DNA of 64,000 nt from Streptoalloteichus tenebrarius (lineage in GTDB: Bacteria; Actinomycetota; Actinomycetes; Mycobacteriales; Pseudonocardiaceae): contig NZ_JAMTCP010000002.1 in the NCBI RefSeq assembly GCF_024171885.1, positions 1-64,000 of the forward strand, written 5' to 3'. The notes beneath the pieces were generated by a model. That model was not told where the DNA came from. It saw nothing but the letters and a program-made list of their open reading frames with translations, and ran no database searches. This document shows positions 17,522-26,403 of the stretch, piece by piece (the first letter of the stretch is position 1; each line of letters starts with the position of its first letter). A program made the translations under genes and the position numbers.

Positions 17522-18124
17522 TCCCGACCTCCCACGACACCGTTCGCCCTTGTCGGCGGGCAACGGTAGCGCGCGGCCCCCCGCGGTGCGCGGGGGTCCG
17601 CTCCTGTCACCCGATGTGGCCCACGTCACTGGTGGTCGCGTGGCTCGTTGGAGGAGGGGACAGGGCCGATCGGCGGCGGTCCGTTCGACCTCGGCTTCGG
17701 CCGTGGGGCGGCGCGCCGGACCGGCGGCGGCGTGGGGGAGGGGCCATGCGGGGTGGGCACGGGTCGGTCGGCCGACGGTGCGACCGCGCCGCGTCCGCCG
17801 TTCGTGACCCGCCGGTCCCGGCCGGCCCGATCCCCGGACGGGTGCCGCCGTCGGCGGTTCCCTCACCGGTCGAGGGAAGGACGCCGCGTGACGATCACGG
17901 CGCGCGACCACCCGGTGAGAGCAGCGGGGATCACCGCTCGTGATCACCTCGGCCGGTTGTCGCCGTGATCACGCCGGGTCACCGCCACGGTCGTGTGATG
18001 TTCGTTCTTGTGGCGCAACGCCGGGCGGCCGGGCAGAATTGCCCCGCGGGTGATCGCCGGGAACGGCAGACGCGGCGGCGAGGCGTAGGGGAAGACGTCC
18101 CTCGTCGAGTAGCGGAGGTCAGCA
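17522..18124. other. 600-base intergenic region with paired GTGATCAC palindromes
   Basis: No open frame here has convincing protein character. A tight hairpin (17578-17585 with 17589-17596) lies just upstream of the leftward gene. Two identical GTGATCAC palindromes sit at 17940-17947 and 17965-17972, 25 bases apart, with further GATCAC half-sites around 17893 and 17929. This spacing suggests a dimeric operator cluster in front of the DUF3145 gene. Confidence 0.4.
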
Positions 18125-18628
18125 GTGAGCACCCGTGGCAGCACCAGTGGCGTGGTCTACGTCCACTCGTCGCCGTCTGCGGTCTGTCCGCACGTCGAGT
18201 GGGCGATCTCGGGGACCCTCGGGGCCCGCGCCGAGTTGCGCTGGACGGCGCAACCGGCGGCTCCGGGGCAGTTGCGCACGGAGTGCGCGTGGACCGGTGA
18301 GGCCGGCACCGCCGGCAAGCTGGTCGCCGCGCTGCGCGCGTGGCCCATGCTCCGGTTCGAGGTCACCGAGGACCCCAGTCCCGGGGTGGACGGCGAGCGG
18401 TTCTGTTACGTCCCTGGCATGGGACTGTGGCGGGCCCGCACCAGCGCCAACGGCGACATCGTGGTGACCGAGGACCAGTTGCGGGCCCTCGCCGCCAGCA
18501 GCCGGGGCGGTGAGACGTTCGCGCACCGGGTCGAGGAACTGCTCGGCGCGGCGTGGGACGACGCGTTGGAACCGTTCCGCAGGGCAGGGGACGGCGTCCC
18601 GGTGACCTGGCTGCACCGCGTCGGCTGA
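18125..18628 (+). CDS. DUF3145-family protein
   Basis: A 167-residue protein whose start (GVVYVHSSPSAVCPHVEWAI) is characteristic of the actinobacterial DUF3145 family, and whose length fits. A GGAGG lies 8-12 bases upstream of the GTG at 18125. It is hydrophilic, with no signal peptide, so it is probably cytosolic. The function of the family is not known to me. The upstream region carries the twin palindromes described separately. Confidence 0.88.
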   Translation: MSTRGSTSGVVYVHSSPSAVCPHVEWAISGTLGARAELRWTAQPAAPGQLRTECAWTGEAGTAGKLVAALRAWPMLRFEVTEDPSPGVDGERFCYVPGMGLWRARTSANGDIVVTEDQLRALAASSRGGETFAHRVEELLGAAWDDALEPFRRAGDGVPVTWLHRVG

Positions 18629-18764
18629 CGCCCGAGCCGCCGGCACGTCGAGGTCGCGGGCGCGTCAGCGTCGCCAGGGTCGCCGGCGCGCCGGGGCACC
18701 CGGGCCGGTGTCGGCCGGCGGGTTGCCGTCCTGACCGGTCGGTCGGTTGTGGCACGCTCCTTTC

Positions 18765-19340
18765 GTGCGGGCGACCCGACTCCCCCGACCGAACGCGCGA
18801 TGGCTGGTGCCCGTGCTGGCCGTCGCCGCGGTGCTCGCGGTCAACGCCGGTCTGCTCGCGCGCAACGCGTACCAGGACGCCAGGGACCCCCAGCGGGTGG
18901 CGGCCAGCGACGCGGCGCGCGCGGCCCAGTCCGGGGACGCGCTGGTCCAGCTCAGCCCCGACGCGTTCCAGCACCCGGACGGCCAGGCCGTGCGTGAGCT
19001 GCTCGACCGCTACTTCCGGGCGATCAACGACCGGAACTACGGGGCCTGGCGGGACACCGTCGTGGACCGGCGGGCGCTGGCCGAGCCGGAGCACCAGTGG
19101 CGGGCCGCCTACCGCAGCACCAGGGACGGCGCGGTCGTGGTGCGGCGGATCGAGACGGCCCAGGGGGAGGGGCTGCGGGTGCTGCTGACCTTCACCAGCA
19201 ACCAGGACCCCGCCGACGCGCCGGTCGGCACCCCGGTGTCCTGCCTGCGGTGGCGGGTGGTCTATGCCGTGGTCGTCGACGACGGCCGGTTCCGGGTGGG
19301 GATGCCGCTGAACGGCAGCACCCAGCGCGACCCCTGCTGA
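18765..19340 (+). CDS. Membrane-anchored protein of unknown function, NTF2/SnoaL-like
   Basis: A 191-residue protein with an N-terminal membrane anchor (about residues 10-32) followed by an extracytoplasmic domain. The segment LLDRYFRAINDRNYGAWRDT is typical of SnoaL/NTF2-like cone folds, which suggests that fold but no activity. The GTG at 18765 has no Shine-Dalgarno; a weak TAxxxT-like hexamer just upstream makes leaderless translation possible. A GTG at 18747 is the alternative start. Confidence 0.7.
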   Translation: MRATRLPRPNARWLVPVLAVAAVLAVNAGLLARNAYQDARDPQRVAASDAARAAQSGDALVQLSPDAFQHPDGQAVRELLDRYFRAINDRNYGAWRDTVVDRRALAEPEHQWRAAYRSTRDGAVVVRRIETAQGEGLRVLLTFTSNQDPADAPVGTPVSCLRWRVVYAVVVDDGRFRVGMPLNGSTQRDPC

Positions 19341-19455
19341 TCGCCCGTCGGCCGACGCGCGCCGGCGTTCCGACCGTCCACACAGGAGAGACAGGGCGCA
19401 CGGCACCCGTCGACAGGGCTCAGGGGACGCTGGCGGGAACACCATGAGCTGGAGA

Positions 19456-19496
19456 CGCGGGGGTCCGGCGCGCGAGATGCGCACCGGACCCCCGCG
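19456..19496. terminator. 13-bp hairpin between convergent genes
   Basis: Arms 19456-19468 and 19484-19496 are perfectly complementary. It lies between the rightward membrane protein and the stop of leftward accD. Confidence 0.65.
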
Positions 19497-19534
19497 AGCC
19501 GTCGGGCCGAACCGGTCGGCGGCCGGTTCGGCGG

Positions 19535-20977
19535 TCAGAGCGGGATGTTGCCGTGGGCGCCGCGACCGGCCGGCGCCGCCGCCAAGGCCTCGGCCAGGCG
19601 GTAGCGGGTGTGGGCGGGGTCGATGACCTCGTCCACCACGCCGATGGCCATGGCCCGGCCCACCCCGCCGGCGATCCGCTCATGCTCCTCGGCGAGCCGC
19701 TCGCGCAGCGCCTCGCGCTCCTCCTCGGGCGCGGCGGCCAGCTCCCTGCGGTGCAGGATGCCCACCGCGGCCTTCGCGCCCATGACCGCGATCTCTGCCT
19801 CCGGCCAGGCGAAGACGGCGGTCGCGCCGAGGCAGCGGGCGTTCATCGCGACGTAGGCCCCGCCGTAGGCCTTGCGGGTCACCAGCGTCACCCTCGGCAC
19901 GGTCGCCTCGGCGAACGCGTGCAGCAGCTTCGCGCCGCGCCGCACCACGCCGTCCCACTCCTGGTCCACGCCGGGCAGGTAGCCGGGGACGTCCGCGAGC
20001 ACCAGCATCGGCACGCCGAAGGCGTCGCACATCCGCACGAACCGGGACGCCTTCTCGGCGCTGGCCGAGTCCAGGCAGCCGCCCATCCGCAGCGGGTTGT
20101 TGGCGATCACGCCGACGGTCCGGCCGGCCAGTTGGCCGAGGCCCACCACGATGTTGGGCGCCCACCTCGGCTGGAGCTCCTCGAAGCTGGAGCCGGCCCC
20201 GTCGCGGTCCAGGACGCGGCGCACCAGCGGGCGCACGTCGTAGGCGCGGCGCGGGGACTCCGGCAGCATCGCCCTGAGGTCCTCGACGTCGTCGCGCACC
20301 GCGTGCAGGTCGAACACGCCAGGCCGGGCGAACAGGGTGGTCAGCCGGCGGGCGCGGGCGCAGGCGTCGGGTTCGTCGTCGGCCACGACGTGCGCGACGC
20401 CGGAGCGCCTGCCGTGCGCCTCGGGGCCGCCAAGGCCCTCCATGTCGATCCGCTCACCGGTGACCGACCGCACCACGTCAGGGCCGGTGACGAACACCCG
20501 ACCCGCAGGGGCCATGATCACCAGATCGGTCAGGGCGGGGCCGTAGGCCGCGCCGCCGGCGGCGGGGCCGAGCACGACCGAGATCTGCGGCACCCGGCCG
20601 GAGGCCCTGGTCATCGCCGCGAACACCTGGCCGACCGCGTCGAGCGCCTCGACGCCCTCGGCCAGCCGGGCGCCGCCGGAGTGCCACAGGCCGACCACCG
20701 GCACCCGTTCCCGCACCGCGGTGTCGATGGCCTCCACGATGTGCCGGCACCCCTCGACGCCCATCGCGCCGCCCATGATCGTGGCGTCGGTGCAGAAGGC
20801 GAGCACCTTCGCCCCGTTGATCCGACCCCGCGCGGCGAGCGCCCCGCTGGAGTCCCTGGGGTGCAGCGGCACCACCGAGTCCGCGTCCAGCAGGCGGGCC
20901 AGCCGCGCCTCGGGATCGCGGGGATCGGTCTCGCGGTCGGCGTTCTGGAGGCCGGCAGGGGCGGCGAGCGCGGTCAT
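19535..20977 (-). CDS. accD: Acyl-CoA carboxylase carboxyltransferase (beta) subunit
   Basis: A 480-residue carboxyltransferase that transfers the carboxyl group from biotin to acetyl- or propionyl-CoA, giving malonyl- or methylmalonyl-CoA for fatty acid synthesis. Features include the paired crotonase-type oxyanion loops LGPAAGGAAYGPA and TRKAYGGAYVAMN. It is the last gene of the FAS cluster, the position held by accD6 in M. tuberculosis. The ATG at 20977 follows GAGGAG. A 15-bp hairpin lies between fabF and this gene, so its transcription is probably reduced by attenuation or driven by its own promoter. The biotinylated alpha subunit is not in the window. Confidence 0.93.
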   Translation of the reverse strand: MTALAAPAGLQNADRETDPRDPEARLARLLDADSVVPLHPRDSSGALAARGRINGAKVLAFCTDATIMGGAMGVEGCRHIVEAIDTAVRERVPVVGLWHSGGARLAEGVEALDAVGQVFAAMTRASGRVPQISVVLGPAAGGAAYGPALTDLVIMAPAGRVFVTGPDVVRSVTGERIDMEGLGGPEAHGRRSGVAHVVADDEPDACARARRLTTLFARPGVFDLHAVRDDVEDLRAMLPESPRRAYDVRPLVRRVLDRDGAGSSFEELQPRWAPNIVVGLGQLAGRTVGVIANNPLRMGGCLDSASAEKASRFVRMCDAFGVPMLVLADVPGYLPGVDQEWDGVVRRGAKLLHAFAEATVPRVTLVTRKAYGGAYVAMNARCLGATAVFAWPEAEIAVMGAKAAVGILHRRELAAAPEEEREALRERLAEEHERIAGGVGRAMAIGVVDEVIDPAHTRYRLAEALAAAPAGRGAHGNIPL

Positions 20978-21027
20978 CGTGGCTCCTCGCGACGACGGGG
21001 CGACGCGGCGGCCCGCTGGCGAGGGAG

Positions 21028-21060
21028 GGGACGTGCCCGGTGGGTCACCGGGCACGTCCC
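21028..21060 (-). terminator. 15-bp intra-operon hairpin after fabF
   Basis: Arms 21028-21042 and 21046-21060 are perfectly complementary around a 3-base loop. It begins 2 bases past the fabF stop and precedes accD by 50 bases, so it should lower read-through into accD or protect the 3' end of the fab message. Confidence 0.7.
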
Positions 21061-21061
21061 G

Positions 21062-22303
21062 TCATGCCGGGGTGAAGGCGAGTGCGACGTTGTGCCCGCC
21101 GAAGCCGAACGAGTCGTTGACCGCGGCGGTCAGCTCGACGCGACGCGCCTCGCCGGCCACCACGTCCAGTTGGACCGCCGGATCGAGGTTGTCCAGGTTC
21201 AGCGTGGGCGGAACGACGCCGTCGCGCACCGCGAGCAGCGTGGCGATGGCCTCCACCGCGCCGGCCGCGCCGAGCAGGTGGCCCAGGGCCGACTTGGGCG
21301 CGGTCACGACCGGGTGATCGCCGACGGCCGAGCGGATCGCCGCGGCCTCGGCGACGTCGCCGACCGGGGTGGAGGTGGCGTGGGCGTTGACGTGGCCCAC
21401 GTCCTGCGGGGTCAGGCCGGCGGTGCGCAGGGCGGCGGTGATCGCGCGTGCCGCGCCCTTGCCCTCCGGCTCCGGTCCGGTGATGTGGTAGGCGTCGGCA
21501 CTGGTGCCGACCCCGGCCAGCCGGCCGTGGATCCGCGCGCCCCGCGCCTTCGCGAACTCGGCCCGCTCCAGCACCATGATGCCGGCGCCCTCGCCGAGCA
21601 CGAACCCGTCGCGCGCGGCGTCGAACGGCCGCGACGCCTTCTCGGGCTCGTCGTTGCGGGTGCTCATGGTGCGGGCCTGCGCGAAGCCGGCCAGCGGCAA
21701 CGCGGTGATGCAGGCCTCGGCGCCGCCGGCCACGACGACGTCGACCTCGCCCGCGCGCAGCATCCGCCACGCCCAGGCCAGCGCCTCGGCGCCGGAGGCG
21801 CACGCCGAGACCGGCGCGTGCACGCCGCCCCGCGAGCCCAGGTCCAGGCCCACCCACGCGGCGGGGCCGTTGGGCATGAGCATGGGCACGGTCAGCGGCG
21901 AGACCTTGCGCAGCCCGACCGTCTCCAGCAGGTCGTCCTGCTGGAGCATGGTCATCGCGCCGCCGATGCCGGTGCCGACCACCACGGCCAGCCGCTCCGG
22001 CTCGACTTGGGGCTCGTCGCCGGCCAGGCCGGCGTCGGCCCACGCCTGCCGGGCGGCGACCATGGCGACCTGCTCGCAGCGGTCCATGCGCCGGGCCTCG
22101 ACCCGGGCGAGCACCTCGGTGGGCTCGACCGCGAGCTGCGCGGCGATGCGCACCGGCAGCTCGAACTTGTCCAGCCAGTCCGCGTCGAGCAGCCCGACGC
22201 CGCTGCGACCGTCGAGCAGGGCCTGCCAGGTGGAGGTGACGTCGCCACCGAGCGGCGTGGTGGCGCCCAACCCGGTGACGACGACGTCGTTCTCAGTGCT
22301 CAC
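21062..22303 (-). CDS. fabF: 3-oxoacyl-[ACP] synthase II
   Basis: A 413-residue elongating ketosynthase that condenses malonyl-ACP with acyl-ACP. The catalytic triad is intact: Cys168 in SACASG, His in NAHATSTP and His in KSALGHLLGAAG; the NDSFGFGGHN C-terminal motif is present. The GTG start overlaps the acpP stop by 4 bases, so the two are translationally coupled. This position corresponds to kasA in mycobacteria and fabF in Streptomyces; only one copy is present here. Confidence 0.97.
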   Translation of the reverse strand: MSTENDVVVTGLGATTPLGGDVTSTWQALLDGRSGVGLLDADWLDKFELPVRIAAQLAVEPTEVLARVEARRMDRCEQVAMVAARQAWADAGLAGDEPQVEPERLAVVVGTGIGGAMTMLQQDDLLETVGLRKVSPLTVPMLMPNGPAAWVGLDLGSRGGVHAPVSACASGAEALAWAWRMLRAGEVDVVVAGGAEACITALPLAGFAQARTMSTRNDEPEKASRPFDAARDGFVLGEGAGIMVLERAEFAKARGARIHGRLAGVGTSADAYHITGPEPEGKGAARAITAALRTAGLTPQDVGHVNAHATSTPVGDVAEAAAIRSAVGDHPVVTAPKSALGHLLGAAGAVEAIATLLAVRDGVVPPTLNLDNLDPAVQLDVVAGEARRVELTAAVNDSFGFGGHNVALAFTPA

Positions 22304-22539
22304 TTGTTGGTGGCGATGTAGGTCACCGCATCGCCCACGGTCTTGAGGTTGGCGAGCTGGTCGTCCGGGATCTTGACGCCGAACTTGTCCTCGGCCTGCA
22401 CGGCGATCTCCACCATGGACAGCGAGTCGACGTCCAGGTCGTCCACGAAGGACTTCTCCTCCGTGACCTCCTCGGGGTCGACGCCGGCGACCTCCTCGAC
22501 GATCGCCTTGAGCTCCTTGAGGATGTCCTCGTTCGACAC
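22300..22539 (-). CDS. acpP: Acyl carrier protein
   Basis: A 79-residue acidic four-helix carrier protein. The phosphopantetheine attachment site is Ser39 in DLDVDSLSMVE. The GTG at 22539 is preceded by AGAAAGGAA. The gene overlaps fabF by 4 bases and lies 62 bases after fabH. It carries acyl intermediates for the FAS II enzymes encoded around it. Confidence 0.96.
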   Translation of the reverse strand: MSNEDILKELKAIVEEVAGVDPEEVTEEKSFVDDLDVDSLSMVEIAVQAEDKFGVKIPDDQLANLKTVGDAVTYIATNK

Positions 22540-22601
22540 AACGGTTCCTTTCTCGTTCGCTCCGACCGGACCGGCCCCCTGCCCGCCCGGCGAGACCCGC
22601 C

Positions 22602-23582
22602 TCAGGGACAGACCACGACCTGGGCCGAGTACGACAACCCGGCGCCGAAGCCGACCAGCAGCATCACGTCGCCGCTGGAGACCCGCCCCTCTGACGTCAT
22701 GTGGTCCAGCGCCATCGGGATGGAGCCGGAGGAGGTGTTGCCCGAGTGGACGATGTCGTTGGCGACGACGAGGTCCTCGCGGGCGCCCTTGGCGCGCAGC
22801 CGCTTGGCGATGGCCTCCACGATGCGCAGGTTCGCCTGGTGCGGCACGAGCACGTCGATGTCCGACAGCGCCAGGCCGGCCAGTTCCACGGCCCGCTCGG
22901 CGATCGGCGCGATCTGGGTGGTCGCCCACCGGAAGACCGTGCGGCCCTCCTGGTAGACGTAGCGGCCGTCCCTCAGGTAGATCAGGTCCACCAGGTCGCC
23001 GGCGCTGCCCCAGGCCACCGGGCCGATCCCCGGCTCGTCGGACGGGCCGACCACGGCCGCGCCGGCGCCGTCGGCGAAGATGATGCAGTTCGCGCGGTCG
23101 TCCCAGTCGATCCAGTCGGTGAACCGCTCCGCGCCGATCACCAGCACCCGGCCGGCCGTGCCGCCCCTGACCAGCTCCGAGGCCACGGTCAGCGCGTAGG
23201 AGAAGCCGGCGCAGGCGGCGTTGAGGTCGAAGGCGGCCGCGGCCTTCACCCCGATCCGGTCCGCGGTCTGGGCGGCGGCGTTGGGGATCTGACCCGGCAT
23301 CGTGCAGGTGGCGACGATGACGGTGTCGACGTCGGTCGGGGTGAGCCCGGCGTTGGCCAGCGCCTTGGAGCCGGCCTCCACGGCCATGTCCACCAGGGTC
23401 TGGTCCGGGTCGGCCAGGCGGCGCTCGACGATGCCGACCCGCTGCCGGATCCACTCGTCGGAGGTGTCGACGCGCTGGGCGAGGTCGTCGTTGGTGACGA
23501 CCCGGTTGCCCTGGGCGCTGCCGAAGCCGAGCAGTCGGGTGCCGGCGGGGCCGGTGTTCTGGCGCAGGCGGGGGCGGCTCAC
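22602..23582 (-). CDS. fabH: 3-oxoacyl-[ACP] synthase III
   Basis: A 326-residue initiating condensing enzyme that joins a starter acyl-CoA (branched or acetyl) to malonyl-ACP. The active-site Cys124 (NAACAGFSYAL), His in VPHQANLRI and Asn in HSGNTSSGS are intact. The GTG at 23582 overlaps the fabD stop by 4 bases. Its place in the operon matches Streptomyces rather than M. tuberculosis, where fabH lies elsewhere. Confidence 0.96.
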   Translation of the reverse strand: MSRPRLRQNTGPAGTRLLGFGSAQGNRVVTNDDLAQRVDTSDEWIRQRVGIVERRLADPDQTLVDMAVEAGSKALANAGLTPTDVDTVIVATCTMPGQIPNAAAQTADRIGVKAAAAFDLNAACAGFSYALTVASELVRGGTAGRVLVIGAERFTDWIDWDDRANCIIFADGAGAAVVGPSDEPGIGPVAWGSAGDLVDLIYLRDGRYVYQEGRTVFRWATTQIAPIAERAVELAGLALSDIDVLVPHQANLRIVEAIAKRLRAKGAREDLVVANDIVHSGNTSSGSIPMALDHMTSEGRVSSGDVMLLVGFGAGLSYSAQVVVCP

Positions 23583-24514
23583 GCGGCGGCCCCCTCGGCG
23601 GCCAGCAGCTCGACGACCCGGTCCAGGTCGGCGGGGCTGTTCACGGTGACCGTGGTCGTGCCCCTGATCGCCCGCTTGACCAGCCCGGTCAGCGCCTTGG
23701 CCGGGGTCAGCTCCACGGTCGCGGTGACGCCGCGCTCGGCGAGCGCGGCCATGCACAGGTCCCAGCGCACCGGGCGGGTCACCTGGTCCACCAGGCGGCG
23801 CAGCACCTCCACGCCCTCGGTGACCACACCGCCGTCGGCGTTGGACAGCAGGGGGCGGGTGGCGTCGGCGACGCGGACCGAGGCGGCGCGCTCGCGCATC
23901 GCGGTCTCGGCGGGGGCCATGTAGTGGGTGTGGAACGCGCCGGCCACCTTGAGGGCGACGACCTTGGTGCCCTCCGGCGGGGTGGCGGCGAGCGCCTCCA
24001 GGGCCGCGGTGGGGCCGGCCGCCACGATCTGGCCGGCGCCGTTGCGGTTGGCGGGGACCAGGCCGAGTTCGGCGAGCCGGGCGACGACCGCGTCCTCGTC
24101 GCCGCGCAGCACCATCACGGCGGCCATGCCGGTGGGCTCCAGCGCGCAGGCGGCGGCCATCTCGCGGCCGCGCACCGCGGCGAGCGCCACGGCGTCGTCG
24201 GTGGTCAGCACGCCGGCCATGGCGGCGGCGGCCAGCTCGCCGACGGAGTGCCCCGCGACCGGCAGGTCGACGGGCAGCGGCGCGCGGCGGGACAGCTCCT
24301 CGAACGCCAGCAGCGCCGAGGCGACCACCAGGGGCTGGGTGACCGCGGTGTCCTTGATCTCCTCGGCGTCGGCTGTGGTGCCCAGGCGGACCAGGTCCAG
24401 CCCGGTCGCCTCGGACCAGGCGGCGAGCCGCTCGGCGGCGCCGTCCAGCTCCAGCCACGGGGAGAGCATGCCGGGGGTCTGGGAACCCTGCCCCGGCGCG
24501 AGTAGCGCGATCAC
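23579..24514 (-). CDS. fabD: Malonyl-CoA:ACP transacylase
   Basis: A 311-residue transacylase that loads malonyl groups onto ACP. The nucleophile Ser90 lies in GHSVGE, with the usual N-terminal LLAPGQGSQ and the catalytic His in AFHTHYM. The GTG at 24514 gives the family's normal N-terminus; the frame remains open upstream to 24559. It is the first gene of the FAS II operon. A 9-bp inverted repeat about 150 bases upstream is a candidate FasR operator. Confidence 0.95.
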   Translation of the reverse strand: MIALLAPGQGSQTPGMLSPWLELDGAAERLAAWSEATGLDLVRLGTTADAEEIKDTAVTQPLVVASALLAFEELSRRAPLPVDLPVAGHSVGELAAAAMAGVLTTDDAVALAAVRGREMAAACALEPTGMAAVMVLRGDEDAVVARLAELGLVPANRNGAGQIVAAGPTAALEALAATPPEGTKVVALKVAGAFHTHYMAPAETAMRERAASVRVADATRPLLSNADGGVVTEGVEVLRRLVDQVTRPVRWDLCMAALAERGVTATVELTPAKALTGLVKRAIRGTTTVTVNSPADLDRVVELLAAEGAAA

Positions 24515-24937
24515 GCGTTCACTGAACACGGTCACCGACCAGGGCCGGGATGCCGACACGGACGAAGTCCGGCGGGCGACGTTGTGGAGTGTCTACAAGA
24601 GGGCCGCGGAATCGGGCGACAGCGCAGGGAAATCCGGGTCGCCCGCGGACCTGCGAAGATCGTGTGGTTCCGGTCACACGATCGCGGGTGTTGGGCGACG
24701 ATCACCCGGTCGTGATGTGGTCGGTGCCACAAGGTCTCGCTAGTCTGGGCAGTGCTCCGGCCGCTCGGGTCGGGGAAGTGAGCCCGGGAAGGGGCCGTCG
24801 GACGGCGGCCGCCCGGGCTTCGCGTTTCTCGGGGTTCCCCGGGGCGGGCGCGAAGCCGGGCGTCTCGGATCTCCACCCCTCAACGTTCACCCGATCTCAG
24901 CGTTCACCCGATCCACCTCGCGCTGAACAGCCCCAGC
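24515..24937. other. FAS promoter region
   Basis: A 420-base divergent control region between fabD and a small rightward gene. It holds the inverted repeats described separately, a second imperfect repeat ATCAC-N6-GTGAT at 24701-24716, and a possible rightward minus-10 (TAGTCT near 24741). No coding frame is supported inside it. Confidence 0.5.
24658..24683. promoter_or_regulatory. Candidate FasR operator
   Basis: A perfect 9-bp inverted repeat (GATCGTGTG at 24658-24666 and CACACGATC at 24675-24683) with an 8-base spacer, in the region upstream of fabD. FasR of Streptomyces binds the fabD promoter; that this repeat is the site here is inference. Confidence 0.5.
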
Positions 24938-25156
24938 ATGGCCTTCTCCGACTCGCGTCGGTCGGGCATCTCTGTGGAGGGCGCGGACCCGGCGGTGTTG
25001 GCGCACGACGGGTTCGGTGTGCGCGACGTGGTCACCGCGATCATCGACGCGGCCCGGGCCGACGGTGAGAAGTGGCGGTCGTTCGAGGACCTCTGCGACG
25101 AGGCCGCCGCGATCGTGGACAGCCAGGACACGCTCGCGGTGCTGCCCTCGGCCTGA
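24938..25156 (+). CDS. Small hypothetical protein
   Basis: A 72-residue acidic, probably helical protein. Codon use is typical of the neighbours, with strong G/C in third positions, which supports it being real. The central part (GFGVRDVVTAIIDAARADGE) looks amphipathic. No family is recognised and no strong ribosome-binding site is visible. It is divergent from fabD and shares its control region. Confidence 0.5.
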   Translation: MAFSDSRRSGISVEGADPAVLAHDGFGVRDVVTAIIDAARADGEKWRSFEDLCDEAAAIVDSQDTLAVLPSA

Positions 25157-25231
25157 GCCCGTGGCGTCCGGGTGGGTCCGCGGTCGACCGTGGACCCACC
25201 CGTCGTCGTGTCCGGCCCTGTTCGGCGCGCG

Positions 25232-25423
25232 CTACCGGAGGGCCAGGTCGAACACGTTCCTCAGGATTCGCCGGGCGGGGGCGTCGTAGGGCAGGGCGCC
25301 GTTGAAGGACATGGAGCTGGCGCTGAAGACCCAGCCCCCGTTCTTCTTGGGGAAGAACAGCATGTCCGCGCCGCCAGCGGGGTTCTCGCCCCGCGCGATG
25401 ACCTCGACCCCCGGCGCGTCCAC
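25232..25423 (-). pseudogene. C-terminal remnant resembling N,N-dimethylformamidase-like large subunit
   Basis: A 63-residue fragment. The run MLFFPKKNGGWVFSASSMSF ... RRILRNVFDLAL resembles the extreme C-terminus of dimethylformamidase-like/DUF6605 proteins (pattern: phenylalanine pair, Gly-Gly-x-V-F-S, conserved N/R helix at the end). An in-frame TGA lies immediately upstream of the first GTG, so the rest of the gene is gone. A genuinely short gene cannot be excluded. Confidence 0.45.
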
Positions 25424-25529
25424 CCGTCAAGTCCGAAGTGGACGGTCAACTTCCGTCGTCGTGCGCCGGCGGCCCCGGCGGCCCCGGCGGCCTCAGTCCT
25501 CCGCTCCGGAGCCGAGCTGTGTCAGCGCT

Positions 25530-25566
25530 GGGTGAGCGCCGGGTGAGCGCCGGGTGAGCGCCGGGT
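25530..25566. repeat. 11-bp tandem repeat
   Basis: GGGTGAGCGCC occurs three times in tandem (25530-25540, 25541-25551, 25552-25562) with a partial fourth copy. CAGCGCTG-type sequences flank it on both sides. It lies just past the stop of the leftward DUF3800-like gene. Confidence 0.75.
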
Positions 25567-25576
25567 CAGCGCTGTG

Positions 25577-26188
25577 TCAGTGCGTCCGGCGACCGTGGTG
25601 GCGCGTCGCCCACGAGCGCAGGTCGCCCCACCACGGGCGGCCCCGGGAGTCGTGGCCGGCGCCGCCGACGTCGAGCACCTGCTCGATGATCGGCGAGACG
25701 CGGCGGCGCCAGCCCCCGCCCGCGCCGTGGCACCAGGCCACCGCGTCACTGATCCACAGCGACGGCTCCTCGTGCGGGCGCAGGTGCTCGTAGACCAGGC
25801 GGCCGTCGCCGCCGGCCCCGCGCAGCAGCGGGCCGATCGTCCTGCGGTCCCTGCGGTCCTCCTCGCGGCCCCGCGCCTCCAGCACCAGCCGCCGGGCGTC
25901 CAGCGCGATCAGGTCGCTCACCAGGTGCGCCAGGCAGGACCGGCGCACCCCCTCGGTGCCGCCGCGCCCGGTGTAGACCCGGGTGCGCACCCCCGACTGG
26001 GCCAGTCGGGCGGCGATCATCCGCTTCACCGCGTCGCTCTCGTGCTTGAAGTGCAGCCGCCGCTCGCCGCCGACCCGCAGGCTGCGCAGCAGCGTCCGGG
26101 TGCGCTCCAGCTCCGTGGGCTTCAGCAGGGTCACCACGAGCAGGTAGGCGCCCCGGTGCGACTCGTCGACGAACGCGTGCACGCTCAC
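25577..26188 (-). CDS. DUF3800-like protein (RNase H-like fold)
   Basis: A 203-residue protein starting at the GTG at 26188 (VSVHAFVDESHRGAYLLVV). The N-terminal Asp-Glu-Ser strand, the RRLHFKHES segment and the later conserved acidic residues match actinobacterial DUF3800-like proteins, which are predicted RNase H-fold nucleases. The longer open frame to 26308 adds an Arg-rich stretch without family character. It lies between fasR and the FAS operon; no functional link is apparent. Confidence 0.7.
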   Translation of the reverse strand: MSVHAFVDESHRGAYLLVVTLLKPTELERTRTLLRSLRVGGERRLHFKHESDAVKRMIAARLAQSGVRTRVYTGRGGTEGVRRSCLAHLVSDLIALDARRLVLEARGREEDRRDRRTIGPLLRGAGGDGRLVYEHLRPHEEPSLWISDAVAWCHGAGGGWRRRVSPIIEQVLDVGGAGHDSRGRPWWGDLRSWATRHHGRRTH

Positions 26189-26403
26189 CCCGCGATCGTG
26201 ACCACGTGTCCGGCCGCCCACGCGCCCCGTCGGGGATTCCCACCCCTGCGGGCGATCTCGGCCCCACTCCCGAGGGACCGGCCGGCCGGCTCGTCGCGCG
26301 GCCGTCACCAGCCGTCCCGCTCCCTGTCCCCTCGCCGGCGAGCGCGTTCCGCTCCTCCGGCGCGGTCAGCCCCCGGCCATGACGTCGGGTAGCGGGCGGT
26401 GGA

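Noticed and set aside
14466-17540. Leftward frame of 1024 residues
   Set aside because: It runs antisense to the CcdA-like and propeller genes, is Arg/Gly-rich without protein motifs, and is a shadow frame of GC-rich codons.
17648-17968. 106-residue frame in the intergenic region before the DUF3145 gene
   Set aside because: Gly/Arg-rich without motifs or ribosome-binding site, and it runs through the palindromic operator-like region.
19553-22321. Rightward frame of 922 residues over accD and fabF
   Set aside because: Antisense shadow of two clear genes; composition is His/Gly/Arg/Gln-rich with no family character.
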